Below, in pieces: positions 27,431-35,787 of a stretch of 37,652 bases of DNA (positions are counted from its first letter, which is position 1; the number at the start of each line of letters is the position of its first letter). This DNA comes from Acidobacteriota bacterium (GTDB lineage Bacteria > Acidobacteriota > Terriglobia > Terriglobales > Acidobacteriaceae). The notes beneath the pieces are model-generated. The model saw only the letters and a list, made by a program, of their open reading frames with translations, ran no database searches and was not told where the DNA came from. Location: positions 1 through 37,652 of the forward strand of contig QIAL01000309.1 in the NCBI GenBank assembly GCA_003225535.1, written 5' to 3'. A program made the translations under genes and the position numbers.

Positions 27431-27856
27431 TCAACGCGCCACGGAGTGTTGTCTGCGTTTTTCCCACTCCGAACTGCGGAACAGGTAAGGGCCCACTTCG
27501 ATCAGGCGCGGCAGCATTTCAAATACCGAGATCGGAGTCCACCGTGTCCCCTGGCGAGTGCGGTATCCCCTACGATTGATCTCGTCGGCAATGCGAGCGT
27601 AGGAACCCTCCTGAACCAGGAGTTCCATCAATTGCACCAGGATTTCCCGCTCTTCCGGATTCTCTTCTAAGCTCTGGGTTTCGGGCTCAATGCGCAAGCC
27701 AAACGGCACTTGGCTCGGCAACTGGCTTTCGGAGGTTTCAACCTCCCTCTCCCATTCGATGGCCACCAGTTTCCAGCCTTTTTCGGTCTGATGTTTTAGA
27801 TCCTCGTCCGTCGGTGGGGCTGAGACCAACTGACGGACTCTCTCGGTTTTCTTCAT
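27431..27856 (-). CDS. Small protein with serine-recombinase 'Recombinase' domain-like C-terminus
   Basis: ATG 27856: MKKTERVRQLVSAPPTDEDLKHQTEKGWKLVAIEWERE...SYARIADEINRRGYRTRQGTRWTPISVFEMLPRLIEVGPYLFRSSEWEKRR. Confidence 0.6.
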   Translation of the reverse strand: MKKTERVRQLVSAPPTDEDLKHQTEKGWKLVAIEWEREVETSESQLPSQVPFGLRIEPETQSLEENPEEREILVQLMELLVQEGSYARIADEINRRGYRTRQGTRWTPISVFEMLPRLIEVGPYLFRSSEWEKRRQHSVAR

Positions 27857-28052
27857 GTCTCGACACCTTTCCCTGCAGGTTTCCAGAAGAAGGAGCATGC
27901 GAAGTTCCGGATCCGGTCGGAGCAAGTCCTGAGCTTGCAATAAGTTTGTTTGGCTTGGCCCAGGAAAATCGTCCGCTGACGGACGCAAGTGTCCAGAATC
28001 AGACAGCGTTTAGAGAGACTTGGCAGGTGTTGGCAGCTTCGACGTGGCTAGC

Positions 28053-28074
28053 GAGACGTTGCAAGCAACGTCTC
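28053..28074. repeat. Perfect 10-bp stem palindrome
   Basis: GAGACGTTGC-AA-GCAACGTCTC immediately upstream of guaA. Confidence 0.7.
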
Positions 28075-28121
28075 TACGAGAACCGCTTTACACTCGCTCC
28101 CCGAATTTGAGAAACTCATTC

Positions 28122-29678
28122 GTGGAATCCAAATCCCCGCTCGATTTTGGGGCCCAGTACACACAGCTCATTGCGCGCCGCATCCGGGAACAGAATGTTT
28201 TCTCGGTGGTGCTGCCGTGCACGGCGTCGCTGAAGGAAGTCAGAAGCTACAACCCGGTCGGGATTGTGCTCTCGGGAGCGCCGTGGTCGGTTTATGACAA
28301 AGACGCTCCGCCCGCCGACGTTCACGTATTCGACATGGGCGTGCCGGTACTGGGCATTTGCTATGGGTTGCAGTTCATGGTGCATACGTTGGGCGGCAAG
28401 GTGCGCCCGGCGGATAAGCGCGAGTACGGTCGCGCCGAAATCGACATCGTTTCGGATTCTGTGTTGTTTCAAGGTCTCGCAAAGAAGCTCGCCGTGTGGA
28501 TGTCGCACGGCGACGAGGCGCTGGAACTGCCTCCTGGCTTCGAGTTGATGGCGAAAACGCATTACGCCGTCGCCGGCATTCAGAATGTGGCGAAGAGGTG
28601 GTATGCGGTGCAGTTCCATCCCGAAGTGCATCACACACCGCAAGGTACGCAGATCCTGAAGAATTTTGTCTTCGAGATCTGCGGCGCGAAGCCTACATGG
28701 ACGGCGCAACACTTCATTACCTCGACGATCGAGCAAATCAAGCGGCAGATCGGCACGGGACGCGCCATCTGCGCGCTTTCGGGTGGCGTGGATTCATCGG
28801 TCGCTGCGGTCCTGGTCGATCGCGCTCTGCGCGATGCGAAAGGCAAGTCGCGCTTGACTAGCGTGTTCGTGAATAACGGCGTGTTGCGCAAGAACGAATT
28901 CGAAAAAGTGCAAGCTACCTTGCGCGACAAGCTTGGTCTGCACCTCGATGCTGTTGACGCGACCGATCGCTTCCTCGGCAAACTTGCGGGCGTCAGCGAT
29001 CCGGAGAAGAAGCGCAAGATCATCGGCAACGAGTTCATCAAAGTGTTCGAGAAAGAGGCTCGCCGCATCGAGAAAACTGAAGGCAAGGTGAAATGGCTGG
29101 TGCAGGGAACGCTGTATCCCGACGTGATCGAATCGCGTTCGGTGCGCGGACCGTCGCAAGTGATCAAGTCGCACCATAACGTCGGCGGTCTGCCGGAGAA
29201 GATGAAGCTCAAGCTGATCGAGCCTCTCAAAGATCTTTTCAAAGATGAGGTCCGACGCATCGGACGGGATCTAGGGATGCCGGACGAAATCCTGCGGCGT
29301 CAGCCGTTCCCGGGACCGGGGCTCGCCGTCCGCGTGCTGGGCGAGGTCACGCCCGAGCGCCTTCACCTGCTGCGCGAATGCGACGACATCGTGGTCAGCG
29401 AGATCAAGGAAGCCGGACTGTACACGAAGATATGGCAGTCGTTTGCGGTACTTCTGCCGGTGATGTCGGTGGGCGTCATGGGCGACATGCGGACCTATGC
29501 ATATACCTGCGCGATCCGCGCCGTCAGTTCTGAGGATGGGATGACAGCGGATTGGGTTCCGCTGCCGCACGAAGTGCTCAAGACCATCTCCACCCGCATC
29601 GTGAATGAAGTGAAGGGCGTGAATCGCGTGGTCTACGACGTGACGTCAAAACCGCCGGGAACGATCGAGTGGGAGTGA
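28122..29678 (+). CDS. guaA: GMP synthase (glutamine-hydrolysing)
   Basis: GTG 28122: VESKSPLDFGAQYTQLIARRIREQNVFSVVLPC, GICYGLQFMVHTLGGKV, CALSGGVDSSVAAVL, KWLVQGTLYPDVIES, QPFPGPGLAVRVLGEV, SKPPGTIEWE. Confidence 0.95.
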   Translation: MESKSPLDFGAQYTQLIARRIREQNVFSVVLPCTASLKEVRSYNPVGIVLSGAPWSVYDKDAPPADVHVFDMGVPVLGICYGLQFMVHTLGGKVRPADKREYGRAEIDIVSDSVLFQGLAKKLAVWMSHGDEALELPPGFELMAKTHYAVAGIQNVAKRWYAVQFHPEVHHTPQGTQILKNFVFEICGAKPTWTAQHFITSTIEQIKRQIGTGRAICALSGGVDSSVAAVLVDRALRDAKGKSRLTSVFVNNGVLRKNEFEKVQATLRDKLGLHLDAVDATDRFLGKLAGVSDPEKKRKIIGNEFIKVFEKEARRIEKTEGKVKWLVQGTLYPDVIESRSVRGPSQVIKSHHNVGGLPEKMKLKLIEPLKDLFKDEVRRIGRDLGMPDEILRRQPFPGPGLAVRVLGEVTPERLHLLRECDDIVVSEIKEAGLYTKIWQSFAVLLPVMSVGVMGDMRTYAYTCAIRAVSSEDGMTADWVPLPHEVLKTISTRIVNEVKGVNRVVYDVTSKPPGTIEWE

Positions 29679-29888
29679 GACAAGCGGGCGTCGGACGTCG
29701 GACCTCGGACCTTCGCGCTGAGTCATTCCCCTCGAATAGCGAAGGAGTGGAAGTTCACTTACCAGTTTGCGGTTACTTCCGTTTACTTTCTGCATGATCT
29801 TTCCTTGCTCGCCTACCGGATTCGTCCTACAACGACAATCACAATCAAAGCGACCAATGTGTGATTGCTTGTGTTGGACTGATTTTGG

Positions 29889-30905
29889 ATGGTGCAAGAC
29901 ATGTTTCACTCGGTACGATCGATCTGCTTCCGCACAGTTCTTCTCCTCCTGTTAACTTCTGCTGAGGGGCTCTATTCGCAAACCTCCATTGATGATGTAC
30001 ACGTAGTTCCCCGGACGCCGGGGATCGAACTGGCAACCGCCACAGCGGGGCCGCGGCTTTCCGGCGCCGGGCTGATCCGAACCAGCACCGAGCTGGTGAT
30101 GGTGCCGGTGACGATCACCGACGACATGAACCGTCCAGTGACCGGATTGGATCGCGATAATTTCCAGCTCTTTGAAAACAAGCAGGCGCAGGAAATCAAG
30201 AACTTCTCCAGCGAAGATGCGCCCGTTTCGATCGGCATCATCATGGACGTCAGCGGTAGCATGTCGGACAAACTGGAGCGGGCGCGCGACGCGGTGCACC
30301 AGTTCTGCGATGCTTCCAATCCTCAAGACGAGTTCTTCATGGTGACCTTTTCCGATGCTCCCCGGCTGGCCACTGATTTCACCGATCGGCCTGAGGAGAT
30401 TGAGAACGCGCTCCTGGGAGCGCAGTCGAAAGGCCGCACGTCGCTTTTAGACGCCATCTACATGGGTATCCACAAGATGAAGGACGCCCGTTACTCGCGG
30501 CGCGCCCTGCTGATCATCTCCGATGGCGGAGACAATCACAGCCGGTACAGCGATCGTGACGTGAAGAATGCGGTCAGGGAGGCTGACATCCTGATTTATG
30601 CGGTGGGCACTTACGATCGGTACGTCAACACACAAGAAGAGCTGCTAGGCCCGGAGTTGCTGCAAAACATCGCTGGGGAGACCGGCGGCCAGGCCTACAC
30701 GCTAAGCAATGTGAGGGAATTGCCTGAGATTACGCGTGCGATCGGCAATCGCCTGCGTCACCAGTACATGTTGGCGTACCGGCCGCAGACGCACTCCCAC
30801 GATGGAAAGTGGCACAAGATCAAGGTGAAGCTGCTGCTACCCAAGAAGTTGTCCTCGTTCGTGCGCGTTAGTGCCCGTACGGGATACTACGCCGGCGCTG
30901 AATAA
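29889..30905 (+). CDS. VWFA-related Acidobacterial domain protein (secreted)
   Basis: 338 aa: signal-like N-terminus; VMVPVTITDDMNRPVTGLDRDNFQLFENKQAQEIKNFSSEDAPVSIGIIMDVSGSMSDKLERARDAV; MIDAS DVSGS. Confidence 0.88.
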   Translation: MVQDMFHSVRSICFRTVLLLLLTSAEGLYSQTSIDDVHVVPRTPGIELATATAGPRLSGAGLIRTSTELVMVPVTITDDMNRPVTGLDRDNFQLFENKQAQEIKNFSSEDAPVSIGIIMDVSGSMSDKLERARDAVHQFCDASNPQDEFFMVTFSDAPRLATDFTDRPEEIENALLGAQSKGRTSLLDAIYMGIHKMKDARYSRRALLIISDGGDNHSRYSDRDVKNAVREADILIYAVGTYDRYVNTQEELLGPELLQNIAGETGGQAYTLSNVRELPEITRAIGNRLRHQYMLAYRPQTHSHDGKWHKIKVKLLLPKKLSSFVRVSARTGYYAGAE

Positions 30906-30990
30906 TACAAAATCGATAACCACGAGGGGCACGAAGGGCACGAAGGAATATCCTGCAGCGTTTGACCGCGCGAAAGAATGTTTCCAGGCG

Positions 30991-31353
30991 TCAGGCGTCC
31001 CGGTGGACCGTCTCCATGGAGAAGGCGGGCAGGCAGACTGCGATATATTCCGCTCCGCCATCTTCCGGTGTGGAATAGCGCACCCACTCGCCCGCATGAG
31101 CGACGATTGCCTGGCCGGCATGCACGTCGAGCATTCCGCCCTTGTGCTCCACTCGCAGCGTTCCCTTCAGAACGATGGTGAATTCGTCGAACTCGGGAGT
31201 CTGCCCGGGCTCGAGCCATCCTTGGGGGCTGCGCATGTGGGCGACACTGGTAGTGGATGTCCTGGAATTCACCCGTCCGATGTATTCGTCGATGATTTTT
31301 GGTTTGTTTCCGGCGGCTTGAATGCGCGTGGGTTGTGGGATGAGTGTGGGCAT
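30991..31353 (-). CDS. Cupin-domain protein
   Basis: 120 aa: PEFDEFTIVLKGTLRVEHKGGMLDVHAGQAIVAHAGEWVRYSTPEDGGAEYIAVCLPAF. Confidence 0.82.
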   Translation of the reverse strand: MPTLIPQPTRIQAAGNKPKIIDEYIGRVNSRTSTTSVAHMRSPQGWLEPGQTPEFDEFTIVLKGTLRVEHKGGMLDVHAGQAIVAHAGEWVRYSTPEDGGAEYIAVCLPAFSMETVHRDA

Positions 31354-31569
31354 AGGGTTAGATTTCGGCGTCCGGAAGTTCGGGAGCGCAGAATTCCTAG
31401 ACTACAACAGATCTGAAAGAAGGGGTCAGGGGCTAGGGATCAGTCGTCACTACTGATGGCGTAGCCGTCGGTGGTTTCCAGAACGATGGGACCGGCGATC
31501 GGAGTCACATAGCCGTCGGGGAATGCGGGGGCCGTCAAGGAAACTGGACAGCGCGAAGCCGCAAGCTGT

Positions 31570-32181
31570 CTATAACGGCAGCGACTGCAAGGCCAAGTCC
31601 ACGGCGCGATTCATCTCCGCTGGAGTAGCGCCGTTGACCGCCTGAACCCCCAGACCATTCATTATGATCATGATCAAGCGGGCGAGGTCTTTGGGATCGA
31701 CGTTCTTCTTGAGGTCTCCTTCTGCCCGGGCGCGCTGCAGGCGTTTCTGCAATTGCACGAGCCCGGCTTTTCGCCAGTCGACCATCGCCTGCTGTACTTC
31801 TTCGTTTCCCGAACCGCAGGCCAAACCGCCTTGGATGGAAAGGCACCCCGGGGGATGACCAGGGTCGCCGAGAAACTTGGCGCTCATTCGCAACAGCGCT
31901 TCGACTACCGCCCGCGCAGTCTTCAGATTGAGAGCTTCGGACATGAATGACAACGAACCGGCACTGTATTGCTTCATCACCCTTCGGAACAATGCCTCTT
32001 TATCCCCAAAAGTGGAATAGAGACTGGATCGGTTGATCTTCATCGCACCGGTCAGGTCGTCGAGCGATGTGCCTTCGTATCCCTTCTCCCAGAAGACGCG
32101 CATGGCTGCGTCGAGAGCTTCGTCCTCCCGAAAAGTTCGAGGTCGGCCCATCTTCGCCGGGTTGGCTTTATCCGACTGCAT
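31570..32181 (-). CDS. TetR/AcrR family transcriptional regulator
   Basis: ATG 32181: MQSDKANPAKMGRPRTFREDEALDAAMRVFWEKGYEGTSLDDLTGAMKINRSSLYSTFGDKEALFRRVM. Confidence 0.9.
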   Translation of the reverse strand: MQSDKANPAKMGRPRTFREDEALDAAMRVFWEKGYEGTSLDDLTGAMKINRSSLYSTFGDKEALFRRVMKQYSAGSLSFMSEALNLKTARAVVEALLRMSAKFLGDPGHPPGCLSIQGGLACGSGNEEVQQAMVDWRKAGLVQLQKRLQRARAEGDLKKNVDPKDLARLIMIIMNGLGVQAVNGATPAEMNRAVDLALQSLPL

Positions 32182-32249
32182 ACTTCTTTGATGCACTTTT
32201 ATACCATCCAGTCCAAAAAAGGTGAATCCCGACTGAGCCGGCATACATC

Positions 32250-32265
32250 TGAACCATACGGTTCA
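32250..32265. promoter_or_regulatory. Putative TetR operator in the divergent tetR/SDR intergenic region
   Basis: TGAACC-ATAC-GGTTCA, 6-bp perfect inverted arms, 23 nt before the SDR start. Confidence 0.55.
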
Positions 32266-32288
32266 AAAGTAACCGAAACGGAGGAATT

Positions 32289-33041
32289 ATGGCAGGCAAG
32301 CTGGAGGGCAAGATCGCACTCGTTACCGGCGGCAGCAGTGGAATCGGACTGGCCACGGCACAGAACTTCGTCAAGGAAGGCGCTTTCGTTTACATTACCG
32401 GCCGGCGGCAGGCGGAATTGGACAAGGCTGTGAAGGCAATCGGGTTGCAAGTGAAGGCCGTGCGTGCCGACTCATCGAGCCTGGCTGACCTCGACCGTCT
32501 GTTCGCTCAGATCAAACAGGAGAAAGGCCGGTTGGATGTAGTCTTCGCCAATGCGGGCGGAGGCAGCCTGGCTCCTTTGGGCTCGATTACCGAGGAGCTC
32601 TACGATCAGACCTTCAACACCAACGTGAAGGGCGTGCTCTTTACAGTGCAGAAGGCGCTGCCGCTGATTCCTGACGGGGGATCGATCATCCTGAATGCGT
32701 CGATCGTTTCGCAGAAGGGCATGGCGGCATTCAGCGTGTATTCCGCCACGAAGGCGGCGGTGCGTTCGTTCGCGCGCAGCTGGACGACGGATTTGAAAGA
32801 TCGCAAGATCCGGGTCAATGCCATCAGCCCTGGACCGATTGACACGCCGATTCTTGATGGACTGGCGGAGAGCGAAGAAGGGCGCCAAGGGATAAAGGAC
32901 CATTTGGCGTCGATCGTACCCCTTGGAAGGATGGGACGGCCGGAGGAGATCGGCAAAGCCGCCGTGTTCCTCGCCTCTGAGGATGCGAGCTTTGTGGCGG
33001 GAGTGGAGTTGTTTGTGGATGGTGGCTCGGCGCAGGTGTAA
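32289..33041 (+). CDS. SDR family oxidoreductase
   Basis: 250 aa: KIALVTGGSSGIGLATAQNFVKEGAFVYITGRR, NAGGG, YSATKAAV, VDGGSAQV. Confidence 0.92.
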   Translation: MAGKLEGKIALVTGGSSGIGLATAQNFVKEGAFVYITGRRQAELDKAVKAIGLQVKAVRADSSSLADLDRLFAQIKQEKGRLDVVFANAGGGSLAPLGSITEELYDQTFNTNVKGVLFTVQKALPLIPDGGSIILNASIVSQKGMAAFSVYSATKAAVRSFARSWTTDLKDRKIRVNAISPGPIDTPILDGLAESEEGRQGIKDHLASIVPLGRMGRPEEIGKAAVFLASEDASFVAGVELFVDGGSAQV

Positions 33042-33119
33042 ACCATTCACCACTTAGGACACGGATGAACGCGAAGGAATAGCGAGATCTTCCTTCGTGT
33101 TCCTTCGTGCCCTTTGTCG

Positions 33120-33896
33120 TTATCGGGTCGGTTCTGAAATCCAGCGGGAGATTGCGGTAACCATCTTGCGCGGGGCGAATCGCGTGGACTGGGCGACCAG
33201 CCAATTATGGGCGCCGCTGATGGCGAGGGTGCGGCCTTCCATGACGGCGCGGTAGCCGTCGAGCGCAACTTTGTCGGCATTCATAGCCCCGAGTTGTTTG
33301 AAGAGACGAGAGTTGTCGTTTCCGGCACGTTTGGCGAAGCCAGTATGAGTGGCTCCGGGGCAGAAGCAGGTTACGGTTACGCCGGAATTGCGGACTTCGT
33401 TGGCGAGGGCTTCGGAAAAAGAAATCACGTAGGCCTTGGTCGCATAGTAGACGGCCATCAGCGGTCCCGGTTGAAACCCTGCGGTGGAGGCGACGTTCAT
33501 GATACGGCCGCTGTGTCGGGCGAGCATTGGCGGCAGTAAGAGGCGAGTGAGTTCGGTCAGCGCGATGATGTTCAGCTGAATCTGGCCGAAGATTTCAGCG
33601 TGGGACATTTGCGCGAATTCTCCGAAGGCGCCGAAGCCGGCATTGTTGATCAGAATGTCGACGGCAACACCTTCGGTCTGCAGCTGATCGAAGAGAAATT
33701 TCGGGGCGAGGGGAGTGGACAGATCGAGGGGCACAGTCTTGACTGTGACTCCCTGTGTTCGCAGTTCGGTCGCGAGTTGTGCAAGTTTATCAGCGTTGCG
33801 GGCTGCGAGTACCTGATTGTGATGATCGCGGGCGAAGAGCTTGGCGAGTTCGTATCCGATGCCGCCGGAGGCGCCGGTGATCAGGACTGTGGACAT
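33120..33896 (-). CDS. SDR family oxidoreductase (YqjQ/DltE-like)
   Basis: 258 aa: TVLITGASGGIGYELAKLFARDHHNQVLAARN, INNAGFGAFGEF, YYATKAYV. Confidence 0.9.
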   Translation of the reverse strand: MSTVLITGASGGIGYELAKLFARDHHNQVLAARNADKLAQLATELRTQGVTVKTVPLDLSTPLAPKFLFDQLQTEGVAVDILINNAGFGAFGEFAQMSHAEIFGQIQLNIIALTELTRLLLPPMLARHSGRIMNVASTAGFQPGPLMAVYYATKAYVISFSEALANEVRNSGVTVTCFCPGATHTGFAKRAGNDNSRLFKQLGAMNADKVALDGYRAVMEGRTLAISGAHNWLVAQSTRFAPRKMVTAISRWISEPTR

Positions 33897-33916
33897 GACG
33901 CTATTCTAATGGCGTT

Positions 33917-34092
33917 CGTGTAGCTCCGGACGCCTCGTCCGGGGTTGCGCGCGAAGGGCGCAATGTGACGGTCAGAGCTGAGGGAGATGCGAGAAAGCGG
34001 CGATACGCTGAGAACACGATTCAGGTGAGACTTATACCGCGGATACGCGTCGCTCTGCTCCGCGGGGCGGACGAGGCGTCCGCCCCTACACG
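33917..34092. repeat. Palindromic element with inverted ends, each end itself a hairpin
   Basis: Left CGTGTAGCTCCGGACGCCTCGTCCGGGG (33917-33944), right CGGGGCGGACGAGGCGTCCGCCCCTACACG (34063-34092). Confidence 0.75.
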
Positions 34093-34101
34093 AGCGTTTT
34101 T

Positions 34102-35103
34102 CTATGCGTGGACCAGTTCTACTCCATAGATTGAGTGCCAACTGGTGGCTGCTTTTAGCTTGTCGTTGACGTTGTTGATGTTCTTCACGCCTTCGGTTTC
34201 TAGCCACTTGCGGAACGCCGCAGCACCTTGCTTGGCGTAGACGGGGATGCCTTCTTTCCAGGTCGCGCGTCCGCAGAGCACGCCATTGAACTTCACGCCG
34301 GATTCACCGGCGAGTTCGAGCGTCTCGCTGAATTCCGCGTTGCTCACACCAGCCGACAGATAAATGAACGGCTTCGTCGCAACGTTGGCGGCTTTGTGGA
34401 AGTGATCAATGGCTTCTTTCTTGGTATAAGCCTTGGTGCCGCCGAAGCATTTCACTCCTTCCACGAATTTCATGTTGACGGGCACCTCGACCTTCAGCAC
34501 GTCGACGCCGTAGCGGTCTTTCGAGAACTCGCGCATGCTCTCTGTCACGATGTGCGGCTTCTTTTTGGCGTATTCCACGCCCTTCTCGTCGGCACCCTCT
34601 TCGTATCCGACGAACTCCAGGAAGAACGGGATGTCGTTGGCACGGCACTCGTCGCCGATGCGCTCGACCCAAGCGTGCTTGATCTCATTGACGTGCTTCG
34701 GATCGTCCGGGGTGTAATACAGCAGAATCTTTACGCAATCCGCACCCGCCTCTTTCAGGCGGCGCGCCGACCATACGTCGAGCAGATCGGGCAGGCGGCC
34801 GGGGCCCGTCTTGTCGTACCCAGTCTTTTCATAGGCGAGGAGCAGGCCGGCGTTCTTGGCGCGGCGCTTCGCCGCGGGCAGGCCCCACTCGGGATCAAGC
34901 AGGATGGCGGTGGCGTGCGGCGTGAGAACTTCGGAAACCAGTGATTTGAATTCTTCCATCATGGCGTCGGTGACTTCGCCGCCTTTTTCCTTCGCCAGGG
35001 ATTTTTGTAGCGAGCCGCGTTGGTCCATGGCCGCGGCCGCAATGACACCGCGTTCGTTAGATACTTTCTTGAGGCCGGCTAGTTTGCCCGGGGTAAGCTT
35101 CAT
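34102..35103 (-). CDS. Tagatose-1,6-bisphosphate aldolase-like (LacD/class I aldolase family) protein
   Basis: 333 aa: GVIAAAAMDQRGSLQKSLAKEKG, DPEWGLPAAKRR, GADCVKILLYYTPDD, VDVLKVEVPVN, KPFIYLSAGVSNAEF. Confidence 0.82.
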   Translation of the reverse strand: MKLTPGKLAGLKKVSNERGVIAAAAMDQRGSLQKSLAKEKGGEVTDAMMEEFKSLVSEVLTPHATAILLDPEWGLPAAKRRAKNAGLLLAYEKTGYDKTGPGRLPDLLDVWSARRLKEAGADCVKILLYYTPDDPKHVNEIKHAWVERIGDECRANDIPFFLEFVGYEEGADEKGVEYAKKKPHIVTESMREFSKDRYGVDVLKVEVPVNMKFVEGVKCFGGTKAYTKKEAIDHFHKAANVATKPFIYLSAGVSNAEFSETLELAGESGVKFNGVLCGRATWKEGIPVYAKQGAAAFRKWLETEGVKNINNVNDKLKAATSWHSIYGVELVHA

Positions 35104-35408
35104 GAGACTCCTCCTGATAGGAACGGGATGAATGCTGGGAACTAGTTATTGTAAACCAACGAGGTGGGAAAGCCCTTCCGGTTTTTCGGCGTTTCGAGCC
35201 CAAATTCCGGGTTCAGGAAGTTACGGAGGGATTATCTAAATCGTCGCCTAAGTAATTCCGGAGGATCGATGAGCATACGGTAAAGAGGCCGCACAACGGC
35301 GGTCGCATAACGGATGAATCGTCCTTGCATTCGGTGACCGGGGTCACTGAAAGTAACAGCGATTGCAGCCAGGCTACTAACCGGAAGAATCACCGCACCG
35401 GTGACAAC

Positions 35409-35531
35409 ATGTTGCTTTCGCTCATGATCGTTTGTGCGGTGGGAGCAGGCCTGTTGTTTTTCTTGGGTGCATTCGACGAGCTTCGCGAGATCTGGACCCA
35501 TCCTGACCACATGGATGTTGACGATCAGTAG
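35409..35531 (+). CDS. Putative 40-aa single-pass membrane microprotein
   Basis: MLLSLMIVCAVGAGLLFFLGAFDELREIWTHPDHMDVDDQ: hydrophobic N-terminal helix, acidic C-tail; in-frame ATG inside ORF 35325..35531. No strong SD. Confidence 0.35.
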   Translation: MLLSLMIVCAVGAGLLFFLGAFDELREIWTHPDHMDVDDQ

Positions 35532-35787
35532 CACCATCCAAAGCCAAAAAGGTTGATGATTCCCACCACGTTGAGTTCCATCCGAACTAACCGCAGCGAG
35601 CTCCGAGAAAGGCCGCAGAGTCCGCGGAGAGCTGCGTAGGACACAAAAAGGGTCAATGACCCACGGGGATTCGACTGCGTGGTATAGTGGTATGACCGCT
35701 TGGTGGGTCTCCCGATTTGTAATCCGGGCGAGAATTCAGTATTAAACTCAAAGACTTACCTCAGGTCGAGGAGAGGAACCCGTTACG

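Noticed and set aside
28116-28736. 206-aa minus-strand ORF over guaA
   Set aside because: Antisense to highly conserved GMP synthase; no independent support.
33881-34207. 108-aa minus-strand ORF
   Set aside because: Spans the palindromic element and overlaps the aldolase 3' end and SDR 5' end; no protein-like features.
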